Source of the DNA: Bacillota bacterium
GTDB lineage: Bacteria > Bacillota > Clostridia > Oscillospirales > Acutalibacteraceae
Reading direction: 5' to 3'
DNA: 58,383 nucleotides
Assembly (NCBI GenBank): GCA_022706685.1
Contig: JAKJCA010000011.1
Location: 1 to 58,383, forward strand
Both the position numbers and the translations under genes were made by a program. Positions 24,455 through 33,217 of the stretch are shown one piece after another. Under the pieces are notes generated by a model. That model was not told where the DNA came from, did no database searches, and worked only from the letters and a program-made list of their open reading frames with translations. Every line of letters begins with the position of its first letter. Position 1 is the stretch's first letter.

Positions 24455-26950
24455 ATGAAAAAGAAACTTCTCAAAGCGGCGTCGGTATTGACGGCGCTCG
24501 TTGTATTGGCGGCGGCTCTTCCCTCCGGCGCTTCGGGTTTCAGCGGCCGCGCCGGAGGGCCGGTCCGTTTCGGCGTAATGTCCGATATCCACTATTATCC
24601 CGAAAGTTTCGTCAATCTGCGTTCGCAAAAATATCTGGAGGCCGCTTACAGCGAAGCCAAGTTCATGGGCGAATCCGCCGCTGTCCTGCGCGCCTCGCTC
24701 GAGACGATTGCCGCGCGCAAGGCGAGCGGCGCTTACCCGATGGATTATCTGCTCGTGCCCGGCGATATGACGTTCTCGGGAGAAATCACCGGCCATTTGG
24801 AAGTGGCTGCGCTTTTCAGGGCCTTCGAGGCGCGCACAGGCATACAGGTTTATGTCATCAACGGCAACCACGACGTCAACAATTACAACGCCGTCAACTA
24901 CGCGCTCAGCGACGACGACGATCCCGCCCTGATTACGCCGCCCGAAACGTTCAGGGAGATTTACGCGGACTTCGGTTACGCGCAGGCGGACAGCGTGTTT
25001 ACGCCTTCGGCCGGCAAGGCGGGCATGCTTTCCTACGCCGTGAGCCTGCCCGGCGGCATCCGCCTGATCGCCGTGGACGCGTGCAAGTATTCCGCCGACG
25101 TGACCAAAGACGGGCTGGATAAAAAAGAGGGCGGCATGCACCTGTCGCCCGAACTCTCCGCCTGGGTTCTCGGCCAGGCGCGGGCCGCTGCCGCGCGGGG
25201 CGAAACGGTCCTGGGCATGGTTCATTTCAGTCTGCTGACGCATTTCGAATTGCAGGCGTACTTGACGGCCGGCGACGATATGCTGGATAACTACGAGGGT
25301 TTCGCCTGTCAACTGGCGGACGCAGGCATGCGCTTCGCATTTACCGGGCATGTCCACGCCAACGACACGGCCGGCATCGTTTCGGCCGAAAACCATACGC
25401 TTTTCGATATCGAAACCGCCGCGCTGGCGGGTATTCCGAACATCTACCGCGAAGCGACCCTCTCGCCGGCCGCCGGAGGCGCAACCGAGTGCAGGCTCAA
25501 CAACGTCGCCTGCGACGCCGAAAGTTTTGTGGATGTCGGCGCGGTTTCCGACCGGTACGGCGTCATCGAACGGCCGTTCAGCGAAAACTACGCGTGGCCG
25601 ATGCTCCTGGGCGGCTGTGTCGAAGACGGAATCCGCAGCGACGCCGCGGTATTTTTCGATACCATGTTTCTCCCTGAAGTGCTTTCCGAGATCAGAAAAG
25701 CCCTTCCCGGCGGTCTTTCGGCATTGCTGAAAGAACAGGGTCTCGATCCCGGCCGGGTGATGACGAACGCGTCCCCCGCTCTGATGAAATCGCTGGCAGG
25801 GTTTCACCTGTCCGCGCAGGATTTCTCCGCGTTTCTGGCCGCGGTCATCCAACAGATCGACGAGCGGTACATCCTGAACACCGAACATACCGGGCAGCTT
25901 CTCGGCGCGGCCGTCGCGCGCCTGACGCGGTATGAACTGGCGCAGGGCAACAGCGCGGCTCAACTGGGCAAAATCCTGCTGCTGTGCTTCGAATACCACA
26001 TGACGGGCGACGAAAATCCCGCTGACCATCCGGAGATTCAGGCCGCCGTCGACGCGCTGCGCACGCAGGCCGGCGCGGACGCCCTGGTCGCCGAAGTGGT
26101 TGACACCGTCGTCAACGACATGCTGTTCGACGATATTCTCCCGTCCATCAACCTGAATGATTTGGACAAGCTTCTGCCTCCCAAAGTGATTTCAGCCCTG
26201 CGGGCGGCGGCCGGCGGCAGCTTCAACGCCGGCGCGGTTCTGGACAACATCCTCAATGCAGCGGCAGCATGCATGAACCGCAACCCCTTCCTGCGCGTGG
26301 ACTCCGGCAGGGATTTGGTCAAAGCGCTTGTTTACACCGCGGGGTATCGGTACCTCAACGCCGGCGCCCGCCTGAAAATGGCCGGCGCGCTGGCGGATAT
26401 CATCGTTTCTTTCACGACGGACTCCGACCCTGTCTTTTTGGGCGATTCCAAGGCCGTGCTGCTGGCCGGCACGGCGCAAACGGTTCCCTCCGCGGAAAAC
26501 TTCCGCCTCCCCGCGGACATCACGGCGGTAAAAGGCGCGGCGGCGGGCGAAGCGGTGATTGCCTGGTACACCATGCAGGGCATTGAGGGCAGCGAACTCC
26601 TGCTTTCTCCCCTGCCTGCCGGCGCGCATATTTCGGCACAAACAGCGATTGATAAGAAGACCGTCAAGACTTTCGACTTTGGTTTTACCGATATTGAAGT
26701 CCGGCGCACGCTGCTCAAGCACACGGTCACCGTCAGCGGGCTGACAGCCGGCGCGTCATACACGTTCAGCGCCGGCGACGCCGCGCGGGGGCTGATGAGC
26801 GCGCAGCAAACCCTGACGCTTGACGCGAACGGCGATGTCCGCTTCAACAAGGGCGGCGGCAACGACTTTTATGCGCGGCTGCTTGATTTTTTCTCGACTG
26901 CGGCCAACGTGCTGGTTTCGCTGAGGACCGTCGTGATGTTTCTGGTGTAA
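24455..26950 (+). CDS. Secreted calcineurin-like metallophosphoesterase
   Basis: Large extracellular phosphoesterase of 831 residues. A signal peptide (1-28) precedes the dinuclear-metal catalytic domain. Its motifs are MSDIHYY (Asp44, His46), VPGDMT, NGNHD, MVHFS and FTGHVHAND, spanning about residues 40-310. A long helical region (about 400-660) and a beta domain (about 680-810) follow. The protein ends in a hydrophobic tail starting DFYARLLDFFS. The helical region is not recognised. AAGGAGG sits eight bases before the ATG. It is followed after 6 bp by the arginase-like gene, which indicates co-expression. Substrate could be a phosphodiester or nucleotide; this is not determined. Confidence 0.87.
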   Translation: MKKKLLKAASVLTALVVLAAALPSGASGFSGRAGGPVRFGVMSDIHYYPESFVNLRSQKYLEAAYSEAKFMGESAAVLRASLETIAARKASGAYPMDYLLVPGDMTFSGEITGHLEVAALFRAFEARTGIQVYVINGNHDVNNYNAVNYALSDDDDPALITPPETFREIYADFGYAQADSVFTPSAGKAGMLSYAVSLPGGIRLIAVDACKYSADVTKDGLDKKEGGMHLSPELSAWVLGQARAAAARGETVLGMVHFSLLTHFELQAYLTAGDDMLDNYEGFACQLADAGMRFAFTGHVHANDTAGIVSAENHTLFDIETAALAGIPNIYREATLSPAAGGATECRLNNVACDAESFVDVGAVSDRYGVIERPFSENYAWPMLLGGCVEDGIRSDAAVFFDTMFLPEVLSEIRKALPGGLSALLKEQGLDPGRVMTNASPALMKSLAGFHLSAQDFSAFLAAVIQQIDERYILNTEHTGQLLGAAVARLTRYELAQGNSAAQLGKILLLCFEYHMTGDENPADHPEIQAAVDALRTQAGADALVAEVVDTVVNDMLFDDILPSINLNDLDKLLPPKVISALRAAAGGSFNAGAVLDNILNAAAACMNRNPFLRVDSGRDLVKALVYTAGYRYLNAGARLKMAGALADIIVSFTTDSDPVFLGDSKAVLLAGTAQTVPSAENFRLPADITAVKGAAAGEAVIAWYTMQGIEGSELLLSPLPAGAHISAQTAIDKKTVKTFDFGFTDIEVRRTLLKHTVTVSGLTAGASYTFSAGDAARGLMSAQQTLTLDANGDVRFNKGGGNDFYARLLDFFSTAANVLVSLRTVVMFLV

Positions 26951-26956
26951 AGGGAA

Positions 26957-27781
26957 ATGATGGACAAACTCAACCTCATCAATCCCCAGTGGCAGGGCGG
27001 AGCCGACATCGCGGTGCTCGCGGGCACGCGCGAAATCGAAGAGTTGTATCTTAAAGACGCGCCTGCGGCGCGCGTCCCCGTATCCGGGAATCCCGCCCTC
27101 ACGGCGGAGCACGGCGTTCTCGGCTACCGTGAAATCAAACAGCAGACCCTCGACGCCTCCGGCATCCTGCGCGGCAGCGGGGCAAAGCGCGTGTTCACCG
27201 TCGGCGGCAGCTGCGACGCCGACGCGGCGTCCATCCTGTACGCCAATGAAATCTATCGCGGCGACCTGGCCGTGTTGTGGCTCGACGCCCACGGGGATAT
27301 CAACGCGCCGGAAGAGTCCGCGACGCATCTTTTCTACGGCATGCCGGTCCGCATGCTGCTGGGCGGCTGCGGTGCGGCATTTGCCGATATCGTCCCGGAG
27401 CCGATGGCGCCGCGGCAGTTCGTGCATCTCGGCGCGAGGGATTTGGAGGCCGCCGAAAGCCGTTTCATGCGGCGCAGCCGGATGCCGGTCATCCCGGCGC
27501 GGGGCGTCGCGGATCTGCCGGGCGCCATACTCGAAGCGCTCAGGATAACCGGCAGACGGCATCTTTATGTTCATCTGGATTTGGACGTGCTCGAGCCGGC
27601 CGACTTCCCTCATACCGCTGTTCCCGTCGAGGCGGGACTCCCGCTGAGCGGGCTGATGCCGCTTTTAACGGCGCTGCGGCAAAAAACCGAACTGGTGGGT
27701 TTCGGCTTTTTTGAATATATCCCGGCCGGGGCGAAAACCGGCGCGATGGAGCAGCTGGTGCGCTTCGGGCTGGATTTGTGA
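26957..27781 (+). CDS. Arginase/agmatinase-fold protein with altered metal site
   Basis: Ureohydrolase-fold protein, 274 residues (second ATG at 26960 equally possible). The metal motif DAHGDIN is intact. The usual GGDHS is GGSCDAD, replacing a manganese-ligand His, and the usual S.D.D..DP is HLDLDVLEP. This suggests a divergent activity or loss of arginase activity; formimino or other amidine hydrolysis is possible. The start is 6 bp after the metallophosphoesterase stop, with AAGGG just upstream, so it is translationally linked. No arginine or polyamine genes are adjacent. Fold assignment is confident, function is not. Confidence 0.75.
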   Translation: MMDKLNLINPQWQGGADIAVLAGTREIEELYLKDAPAARVPVSGNPALTAEHGVLGYREIKQQTLDASGILRGSGAKRVFTVGGSCDADAASILYANEIYRGDLAVLWLDAHGDINAPEESATHLFYGMPVRMLLGGCGAAFADIVPEPMAPRQFVHLGARDLEAAESRFMRRSRMPVIPARGVADLPGAILEALRITGRRHLYVHLDLDVLEPADFPHTAVPVEAGLPLSGLMPLLTALRQKTELVGFGFFEYIPAGAKTGAMEQLVRFGLDL

Positions 27782-27859
27782 CGGCCGTATCCCCCGCGTT
27801 TGAGCAAATAAAGTCTGATGTCTGACGTCTGAAATCCGATGTCTTAAAGGGTTTCCACC

Positions 27860-28960
27860 ATGTCTTATGCAGACGGTATGGCGGCCATGAACCTCGAGAT
27901 GCCGGCGCGCGTCCCGCGAACCGAATACTCGGCCGAAGGGCACTGGGCGCTGGTCGCCGCGGTGACCGGCATCGAGGTGGGCCCGTTCAGCCCCGGAGAT
28001 ATCAAGCGCCGGGCGCAGCAGGCCTTTTACAAGGCCTGGAACTATGATTTTCTGTGGAGCACCCTGACCGGCGGCGGTATTTTCGGCGATATGAAAACCA
28101 GCATGGGGCACGCGGTCTATGCCGACGGCGGCGTCGATTTTGACGCCGCCGTTTACTGCCCGTTCAAGTCGCCGGAAGAAGTCATTGCCTTCGACCCCTG
28201 GCAGGTTTTCGGCGAGCGGGACCAAAAAGAACTGACGCGGCAGTACGAGGCACATGACTGCCTCAACCGTGCGTTTTTTCCGGACGCGGTGAATATGACG
28301 GGCATCTATGTGACCTGCATGTCCGGCTTGATCGACCTGTTCGGCTGGGAAATGCTCTTGCTGGCGGCGGGCACGGACCCGGACGCCTTCGGCGCGATGA
28401 CCGGCCGCTACGCGTCCTGGATTCAGCAGTATTTCGACGCGCTTGCCGCGGCCGACGTGCCGGTGGTGATGGTGCACGACGATATCGTCTGGACCTCCGG
28501 CGCGTTCATCCGCCCGGACTGGTACCGGCGTTACGTTTTCCCGAACTACAAAAAGTTTTTTGCGCCGCTGGCAGCGAGCGGCAAGAAAATCATGTTCACC
28601 TCCGACGGAGACTATACGCAATTCATCGACGATATCGCCGCGTGCGGGGTAAACGGTTTTGTACTCGAGCCGGCGACGGATATGCGGTATATCGCAGAGA
28701 AATACGGTAAAACGCATGTCTTTATCGGCAACGCGGACACCAGGATCCTGCTCGACGGCAGCCGGGATGATATTTACAACGAGGTCAAACGGTGTATGGA
28801 CATCGGTAAAAACTGCCCCGGCTACTTCATGGCGGCAACCACATCCCCGCCAACACGCCGGTCGAAAATGTTTTGTATTACAACGAAGTGTACGAAAAAC
28901 TCAGTCGCAGGTAACACCCCTGTAATAAAACATCCTCATTCTTCTGTGTTGCCCATGTGA
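27860..28960 (+). CDS. Second URO-D-family protein, 3' end frameshifted
   Basis: URO-D-superfamily barrel related to the gene at 23.4 kb, with ITGI-type central strands, VMVHDDIVWTSG and FVLEPATDM. Read as is, it gives 366 residues, but the last 42 (from about residue 326, ATTSPPTRRS) look random. In the frame starting at 28834 the sequence continues GNHIPANTPVENV...YEKLSRR and stops at 28914, the expected family C-terminus. A single-base loss at about 28832-28834 explains this. It is either a sequencing error or a real inactivation of the tail. AAAGGG lies 8 bases before the ATG. It is probably the last gene of the 23.4-28.9 kb operon. Short GTCTGA repeats lie just upstream (27812-27844). 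Confidence 0.75.
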   Translation: MSYADGMAAMNLEMPARVPRTEYSAEGHWALVAAVTGIEVGPFSPGDIKRRAQQAFYKAWNYDFLWSTLTGGGIFGDMKTSMGHAVYADGGVDFDAAVYCPFKSPEEVIAFDPWQVFGERDQKELTRQYEAHDCLNRAFFPDAVNMTGIYVTCMSGLIDLFGWEMLLLAAGTDPDAFGAMTGRYASWIQQYFDALAAADVPVVMVHDDIVWTSGAFIRPDWYRRYVFPNYKKFFAPLAASGKKIMFTSDGDYTQFIDDIAACGVNGFVLEPATDMRYIAEKYGKTHVFIGNADTRILLDGSRDDIYNEVKRCMDIGKNCPGYFMAATTSPPTRRSKMFCITTKCTKNSVAGNTPVIKHPHSSVLPM

Positions 28961-28991
28961 ACATATCAAGCGAAAAAAGTCATCATTCGCA

Positions 28992-29020
28992 TTGAAAACA
29001 AAGGCAAATGGTGATATATT
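28992..29020 (+). promoter_or_regulatory. Promoter of the cysteine-peptidase-like gene
   Basis: TTGAAA (28992-28997), 17-bp spacer and TATATT (29015-29020), 99 bp upstream of the start. Confidence 0.7.
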
Positions 29021-29118
29021 CACGTTGATACGGTATCCGTTTTCCGGCTGTCGGGCGCAACCGCTTTTTTCCTGCTTGGCTCAAGAAGCGACAAATGACT
29101 GACGGGAGGCCGTTTGGA

Positions 29119-31278
29119 ATGAAAAAAAAGACTCAGCCGCCGCAGACCGCACAGTATGCCCCGCCCCCCGGTTACGGTTATCCGGCGCCTCCGTCCGCGC
29201 CCCGGCCGCCTCAGAAAAAAGGCGGCTGTTTCGGCTGCTTCACCGGATTTGTGGTCGCGGGCGCGGCCGTTCTGCTCGTCGCCGCCCTGGCTTTGTGGTG
29301 GATATCCGGCAGGGACAGCGCCAATATGACGCTCGGGAAAGCCTCGGCCGCCGTGACGCAGACGGTTCCTTCCTCCGGTGGGACGGTCAGCATCACGCAG
29401 GGTTCCATGGCCGGCATGAAAATCGAAGTGCCGGACGGGGCCTACCCGGAGGCGACCAAGTTCAAGGTTTCCGCCAGTGAAATCAAGCAGAGCGTTTTCG
29501 ACGACAACTTCAACCCGATTACGCCCCTGATCAGCGTGGAAAACGGTGGCGAAATGTCGTCGGTGCCGATGAAGGTTACCATCCCCATCTCCATCAGCGA
29601 CGACGAATTTGCGATGGGCTTCTATTATGACCGCAAGAGCGGAGAACTGTCGGGCATGCCGCTGGTATCGCTGAACAACAATCAGATTACCGTTGAGGCG
29701 ACCCACTTTTCTGATTTCCTGATCTCGAAGGTCATGAAAAACGAGCTCAACGATATCGTCATCCGAACGGGTTATTATCCCGGCAGGGACGATTTTCAGT
29801 TTATCAACTATGGTTCTTCCATCGAGCCGGAAGGCCACTGCGCCGGCCAGGCGATGGCGTCGATCTGGTATTACAACGAAAAGGGCCTCACGTCCGGCAA
29901 GCGGCTATTCGGGAAGTTCGACAACAACGGCAGTCAGGTTAAAACGCCGAAGTTTCAATGGGATGACGCCTTCGCTTACCGGTTCGCCTCCGTAATTCAG
30001 AATAAGAGCGACTGGGACAACCGCTGGCTAAACTTAGTCTTGAATATTGAGGATAAGTCAAGCCGCATGACCTATTACGCGTTAGCATATTCGATGAGCA
30101 CAACCAACAGGCCGCAGCTGATGTCGATTAAGGGAACGGACCGGAACGGAAACCCCGCCGGCCATGCCGTGGTGGCGTACCGCATCGAGGCCAACCGGAT
30201 TTATGTGGCGGACCCCAACTACCCCGGCAAAAGCGACCGGTATGTCGAGTTCAACACGTTTACGAGCGGTTTCAATCCCTATTCCTCCGGGGCCAACGCG
30301 CGGGACATCGCGACCGGCAACCCCATTGTTTTCACAACCTTTTATTACGTTCCCGTGGGCGCCTTAATTAAATGGGAAACCATCGGCCGGGAATACCAAA
30401 AAGTCCTGACGGGCGAAATCGGCAACGACCTTTTCCCGGATAAATGCGACATTGAGTGGCTCTCCAAAATCGACGAAAAGACCGGTGAGGAAACCTGGGA
30501 AAAATGCACCGACGAAATGACGCTCAGTTATGACAGGACAGCCGCGGTCAGCAAAACCCTTGCCGGCAAGATAAAAATCCGGCTGACCAACTGCAACGAC
30601 AAACAGGTAACCTACCTTTATCTGGGGACCACGTACAAGAAAACCGCCAAAACAGACAGCAGCGGGATTGCCGAGATCGGTGCGGTCAGCCTGAAAAAAG
30701 GCGTCAACGACCTGGGCATCTGCATCGACCATATCACCGGCCGGGACGTAAACGGGAACGAAATCGACTCCTTCTCCAATTTCAAACGGATCAAGATCAT
30801 CTATGACAACACCGATCTGACGGGCGACTGGACCGTCAAAATCGAACCGACATCCGGAAGTCTGCTCACTTTTATGGAAGAAGTCGTCGCGCAGCTGATT
30901 TACCGTTTCAAGCTGACCGATTCGATTGACCAGGCGAGAACCGAGGCCAAAAACAACGTCGCCATCGAACCCGGCGCCGTGACGAGCGACGCGGTGTTCA
31001 ACTTCAAAAAAGACGGCGGCAGCAAGACGAACTCCTATGTAGTCACCGTCAAATACAAAGACGATAAGGGCAAGCCGATGACCGCCACCTGCAACACCGT
31101 GCTCAAGCAGGACGGCTCGCTGAAGATGAGCTTTTGGGACAGCAAGACGGCTTCCCGCATCGTGCTCGAGGGTTTCCTGCTTGAAGATAACACCCTCGGG
31201 GGCAAATTTGATTTGAAAGTGTTCGGGATGCTCAACGGGGCGCTGGAAGGCACCTGGAAACTGACCAGAAAACCGTAA
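29119..31278 (+). CDS. Membrane-anchored protein with putative papain-like cysteine peptidase domain
   Basis: Unrecognised 719-residue protein. The cytoplasmic N-terminus (1-35) is rich in Pro, Tyr and Gln. One membrane helix follows (about 43-63), preceded by a GGCFGCF Cys pair. An extracellular beta module (about 80-200; EVPDGAYPEATKF) resembles ZU5/PGD-type domains. Next comes a region with Cys241 in GHCAGQAMASIW, His349 in PAGHAVVAYRI and Asp365 in VADPNYPG. This Cys-His-Asp order, spacing and the buried-helix context match papain-like and C39-like peptidases. The C-terminal third (about 400-719) is beta-rich and unidentified. GGAGG precedes the ATG at 29119. It is monocistronic with its own promoter. 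Peptidase activity is an inference. Confidence 0.65.
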   Translation: MKKKTQPPQTAQYAPPPGYGYPAPPSAPRPPQKKGGCFGCFTGFVVAGAAVLLVAALALWWISGRDSANMTLGKASAAVTQTVPSSGGTVSITQGSMAGMKIEVPDGAYPEATKFKVSASEIKQSVFDDNFNPITPLISVENGGEMSSVPMKVTIPISISDDEFAMGFYYDRKSGELSGMPLVSLNNNQITVEATHFSDFLISKVMKNELNDIVIRTGYYPGRDDFQFINYGSSIEPEGHCAGQAMASIWYYNEKGLTSGKRLFGKFDNNGSQVKTPKFQWDDAFAYRFASVIQNKSDWDNRWLNLVLNIEDKSSRMTYYALAYSMSTTNRPQLMSIKGTDRNGNPAGHAVVAYRIEANRIYVADPNYPGKSDRYVEFNTFTSGFNPYSSGANARDIATGNPIVFTTFYYVPVGALIKWETIGREYQKVLTGEIGNDLFPDKCDIEWLSKIDEKTGEETWEKCTDEMTLSYDRTAAVSKTLAGKIKIRLTNCNDKQVTYLYLGTTYKKTAKTDSSGIAEIGAVSLKKGVNDLGICIDHITGRDVNGNEIDSFSNFKRIKIIYDNTDLTGDWTVKIEPTSGSLLTFMEEVVAQLIYRFKLTDSIDQARTEAKNNVAIEPGAVTSDAVFNFKKDGGSKTNSYVVTVKYKDDKGKPMTATCNTVLKQDGSLKMSFWDSKTASRIVLEGFLLEDNTLGGKFDLKVFGMLNGALEGTWKLTRKP

Positions 31279-31323
31279 CAAAAACACAATGGCGCCGCAA
31301 TGCGCCGGCGTGCAGCGGATCGG

Positions 31324-31359
31324 CAAAGGGATAGGCTTGTTTTCAACTCTATCCCTTTG
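31324..31359. terminator. Inverted repeat between convergent genes
   Basis: CAAAGGGATAG (31324-31334) and CTATCCCTTTG (31349-31359) are perfectly complementary around a 14-nt loop. There is no strong U-run. It lies between the converging peptidase-like and aconitase X genes. Confidence 0.5.
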
Positions 31360-31386
31360 ATTGATTCTTATTGAAAATGCCTCTCT

Positions 31387-31836
31387 CTACTCCCCGTCCA
31401 CCGTCACCGTGCCGTCGGGCGCGACGCTTAGCGTCATGCCGTCCTTGACATATTCCAGGAAGTCGTCGCCCAAAAGGTCGACGGCGACGATTTTGCTGCC
31501 GGTCCAGACGCTCGCGAGGATCACGCCGGCCGCCGCGAGGGAATCGATATGCTTGGAAAACAGCATGGCCGCCGGGGCGATGCCCATGGCGCTGACGGCA
31601 TGGAGCACCATCCCGCCGGTGGTCGAACCGATGGTCTGCGGCAGGCAGACGGCTTTGCCCGTCAGCAGTTTATTGTACAAATCCGGATTGTTCTGATCGG
31701 AGCAGATGACCTGTTTTTTCTTCATCAGCGCGCTCTTCTGAAAAGAAGCGAGCGTGTTGAATCCGCCGTGCGAAACAACGGCCTCGCAGCTGATTGCGCC
31801 CGCTACGACCGGACGGCCCTTAAATACCCTGCTCAA
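31387..31836 (-). CDS. Aconitase X swivel domain protein (DUF126)
   Basis: Small subunit of an aconitase X-type dehydratase, 149 residues. The glycine-rich swivel fold is visible as SHGGFNTLASF, LPQTIGSTTGG and IAPAAMLF. I choose the TTG at 31836, because AAAGGAGGG lies seven bases upstream and homologues start there; the open frame extends 11 codons further. It begins one base after the stop of the large subunit, so they are coupled. In bacteria this pair forms an iron-sulfur dehydratase such as cis-3-hydroxy-L-proline dehydratase; archaeal versions act on mevalonate 5-phosphate. The exact substrate here is not known. Confidence 0.85.
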   Translation of the reverse strand: MSRVFKGRPVVAGAISCEAVVSHGGFNTLASFQKSALMKKKQVICSDQNNPDLYNKLLTGKAVCLPQTIGSTTGGMVLHAVSAMGIAPAAMLFSKHIDSLAAAGVILASVWTGSKIVAVDLLGDDFLEYVKDGMTLSVAPDGTVTVDGE

Positions 31837-31837
31837 C

Positions 31838-33127
31838 TCAAAACCCTCCTTTGACGGCGATGGCGACAATCTCGTCGTCGGTATAATACCTCGCCGAGGT
31901 GTAGGTGCGCAGTTTGTTGGAATTGGTGATGACCGGCTTCTTTTCAGCCAGGGGGTTGTTCATATACATCAGCGGGCAGAAGCCGGACAGTTTGATGCCG
32001 TACCGCAGCAGTTTGCCGTAAGCGTCCATATTTTCGGTTTTGAAGCGTTCGATGACATCCGGCGCGGCGGTAAAGACGGTAATCATGCCGACTTTGGTTT
32101 TTCCCTGCTTTTGCAGTTCCGCGCCGAATTTTTTCACCCAGTCGTCCAATTGGCGGTAACTCAGGTGCGGGCAGCCGATAAAGCAGCGGACGGGCTTCGT
32201 CTCTTTGTTTTTCCAAATAACCGGGTAAGATGCCTTCACGCGGTCCAACTCGGCGTCGTCAATGACATAGGTTTTCGCGCCTTCCGCAATCAGGCCTTCG
32301 CCCTTTTCGGCCGCTTCGGGCGTCAGCCCTTCGATGTGGTAGAGCCCGACGGCGCCGTTGGAGGCGGCGGCCGCGCCGAAATCTTTGAGATAGTCCTTGA
32401 CCCCGCCGGTAAGCTCGCTGCCGAGGAACTGCCCGAGTCCTTTGACGTAGGGCACGTCCTCCATGACCTTCATGCCGACGGTGCTGCCGAGCACCTGCGC
32501 TTCGGGCAGTTTGGAAGTTTTGACCTCGACGACCCATTTCGCCTGCCTGCCTTCGTCGGTCAGCAGGTCGAAAAACGGCACTTTGCCCAAAATCGCGCCG
32601 AACAGTTCGATGATGCCGGAGTTGCGGTTGGAGCGCGCGCCGATGACGGAGTTGGCGTACACCACCGCCGAGGACTCCGCCCAGGATAAAATGTCGCCGT
32701 ATTTCGGGATGTTGCCGACTTCCTCATGGTAGCAGGTGCAGGTGTAGGCGTTGCTGTTTTTCAGCCCCAGCTTGGCCAGCTGCGCGTCGTAGGCCTCCTG
32801 CATGCCGTACATAATTTTCTTAAAGACAAGGTTTTCGAGCAGGCCGCTCTCGATATTCGCAAAATCGGGCCTGGGGTCGACGGTGAAAGGCATTTTGGCT
32901 TTGACCCCGCCGGCGATCAGCTCGTCCATGATGGCGAAAACGGGTTTCAGCACATTGAGGCCGAAACTGGTGACGAGGTGCGACGGCCCGGTGACGTCCA
33001 CGAACTTTTCGGCGCCGAAGGCGTCGCCGTAGAGGACGAGGGTTTTCATCACCTTCGCGAGGGATTCGCCCTGCTCCCCGTTGAGGATAGCCTCCTCCTC
33101 GGGCGTCAAACGCATGTTGTGTTCCAT
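31838..33127 (-). CDS. Aconitase X catalytic subunit (DUF521)
   Basis: Large subunit of aconitase X, 429 residues. Cysteine motifs suitable for the iron-sulfur cluster are TCTCYHE, FIGCPHLS and SGFCPLM, and ARSNRNSG contributes to the substrate pocket in this family. ATG 33127 follows GGAAAGG by 11 bases; ATG 33115 is also possible. The swivel subunit follows immediately. Hydroxyproline dehydration is the best-known bacterial reaction, but no proline racemase or hydroxyproline transporter is adjacent, so this remains a family-level call. It could also act on another hydroxy acid. Confidence 0.85.
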   Translation of the reverse strand: MEHNMRLTPEEEAILNGEQGESLAKVMKTLVLYGDAFGAEKFVDVTGPSHLVTSFGLNVLKPVFAIMDELIAGGVKAKMPFTVDPRPDFANIESGLLENLVFKKIMYGMQEAYDAQLAKLGLKNSNAYTCTCYHEEVGNIPKYGDILSWAESSAVVYANSVIGARSNRNSGIIELFGAILGKVPFFDLLTDEGRQAKWVVEVKTSKLPEAQVLGSTVGMKVMEDVPYVKGLGQFLGSELTGGVKDYLKDFGAAAASNGAVGLYHIEGLTPEAAEKGEGLIAEGAKTYVIDDAELDRVKASYPVIWKNKETKPVRCFIGCPHLSYRQLDDWVKKFGAELQKQGKTKVGMITVFTAAPDVIERFKTENMDAYGKLLRYGIKLSGFCPLMYMNNPLAEKKPVITNSNKLRTYTSARYYTDDEIVAIAVKGGF

Positions 33128-33217
33128 AACGGTCACAGCCTTTCCGGATTGTCGACTTAAACCAAGTATGGCCGTCGGGGGCCGTCTTGTCAATGGGCCG
33201 GGCGTCGCCCGGAGGTT

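Noticed and set aside
24308..26029. A 573-codon minus-strand frame opposite the metallophosphoesterase
   Set aside because: The plus-strand gene has all metal-binding motifs; the antisense frame shows none.
27812..27844. Short GTCTGA(T/C) direct repeats upstream of the second URO-D gene
   Set aside because: Only three or four imperfect 6-7 bp copies; too short to call an operator or mobile element.
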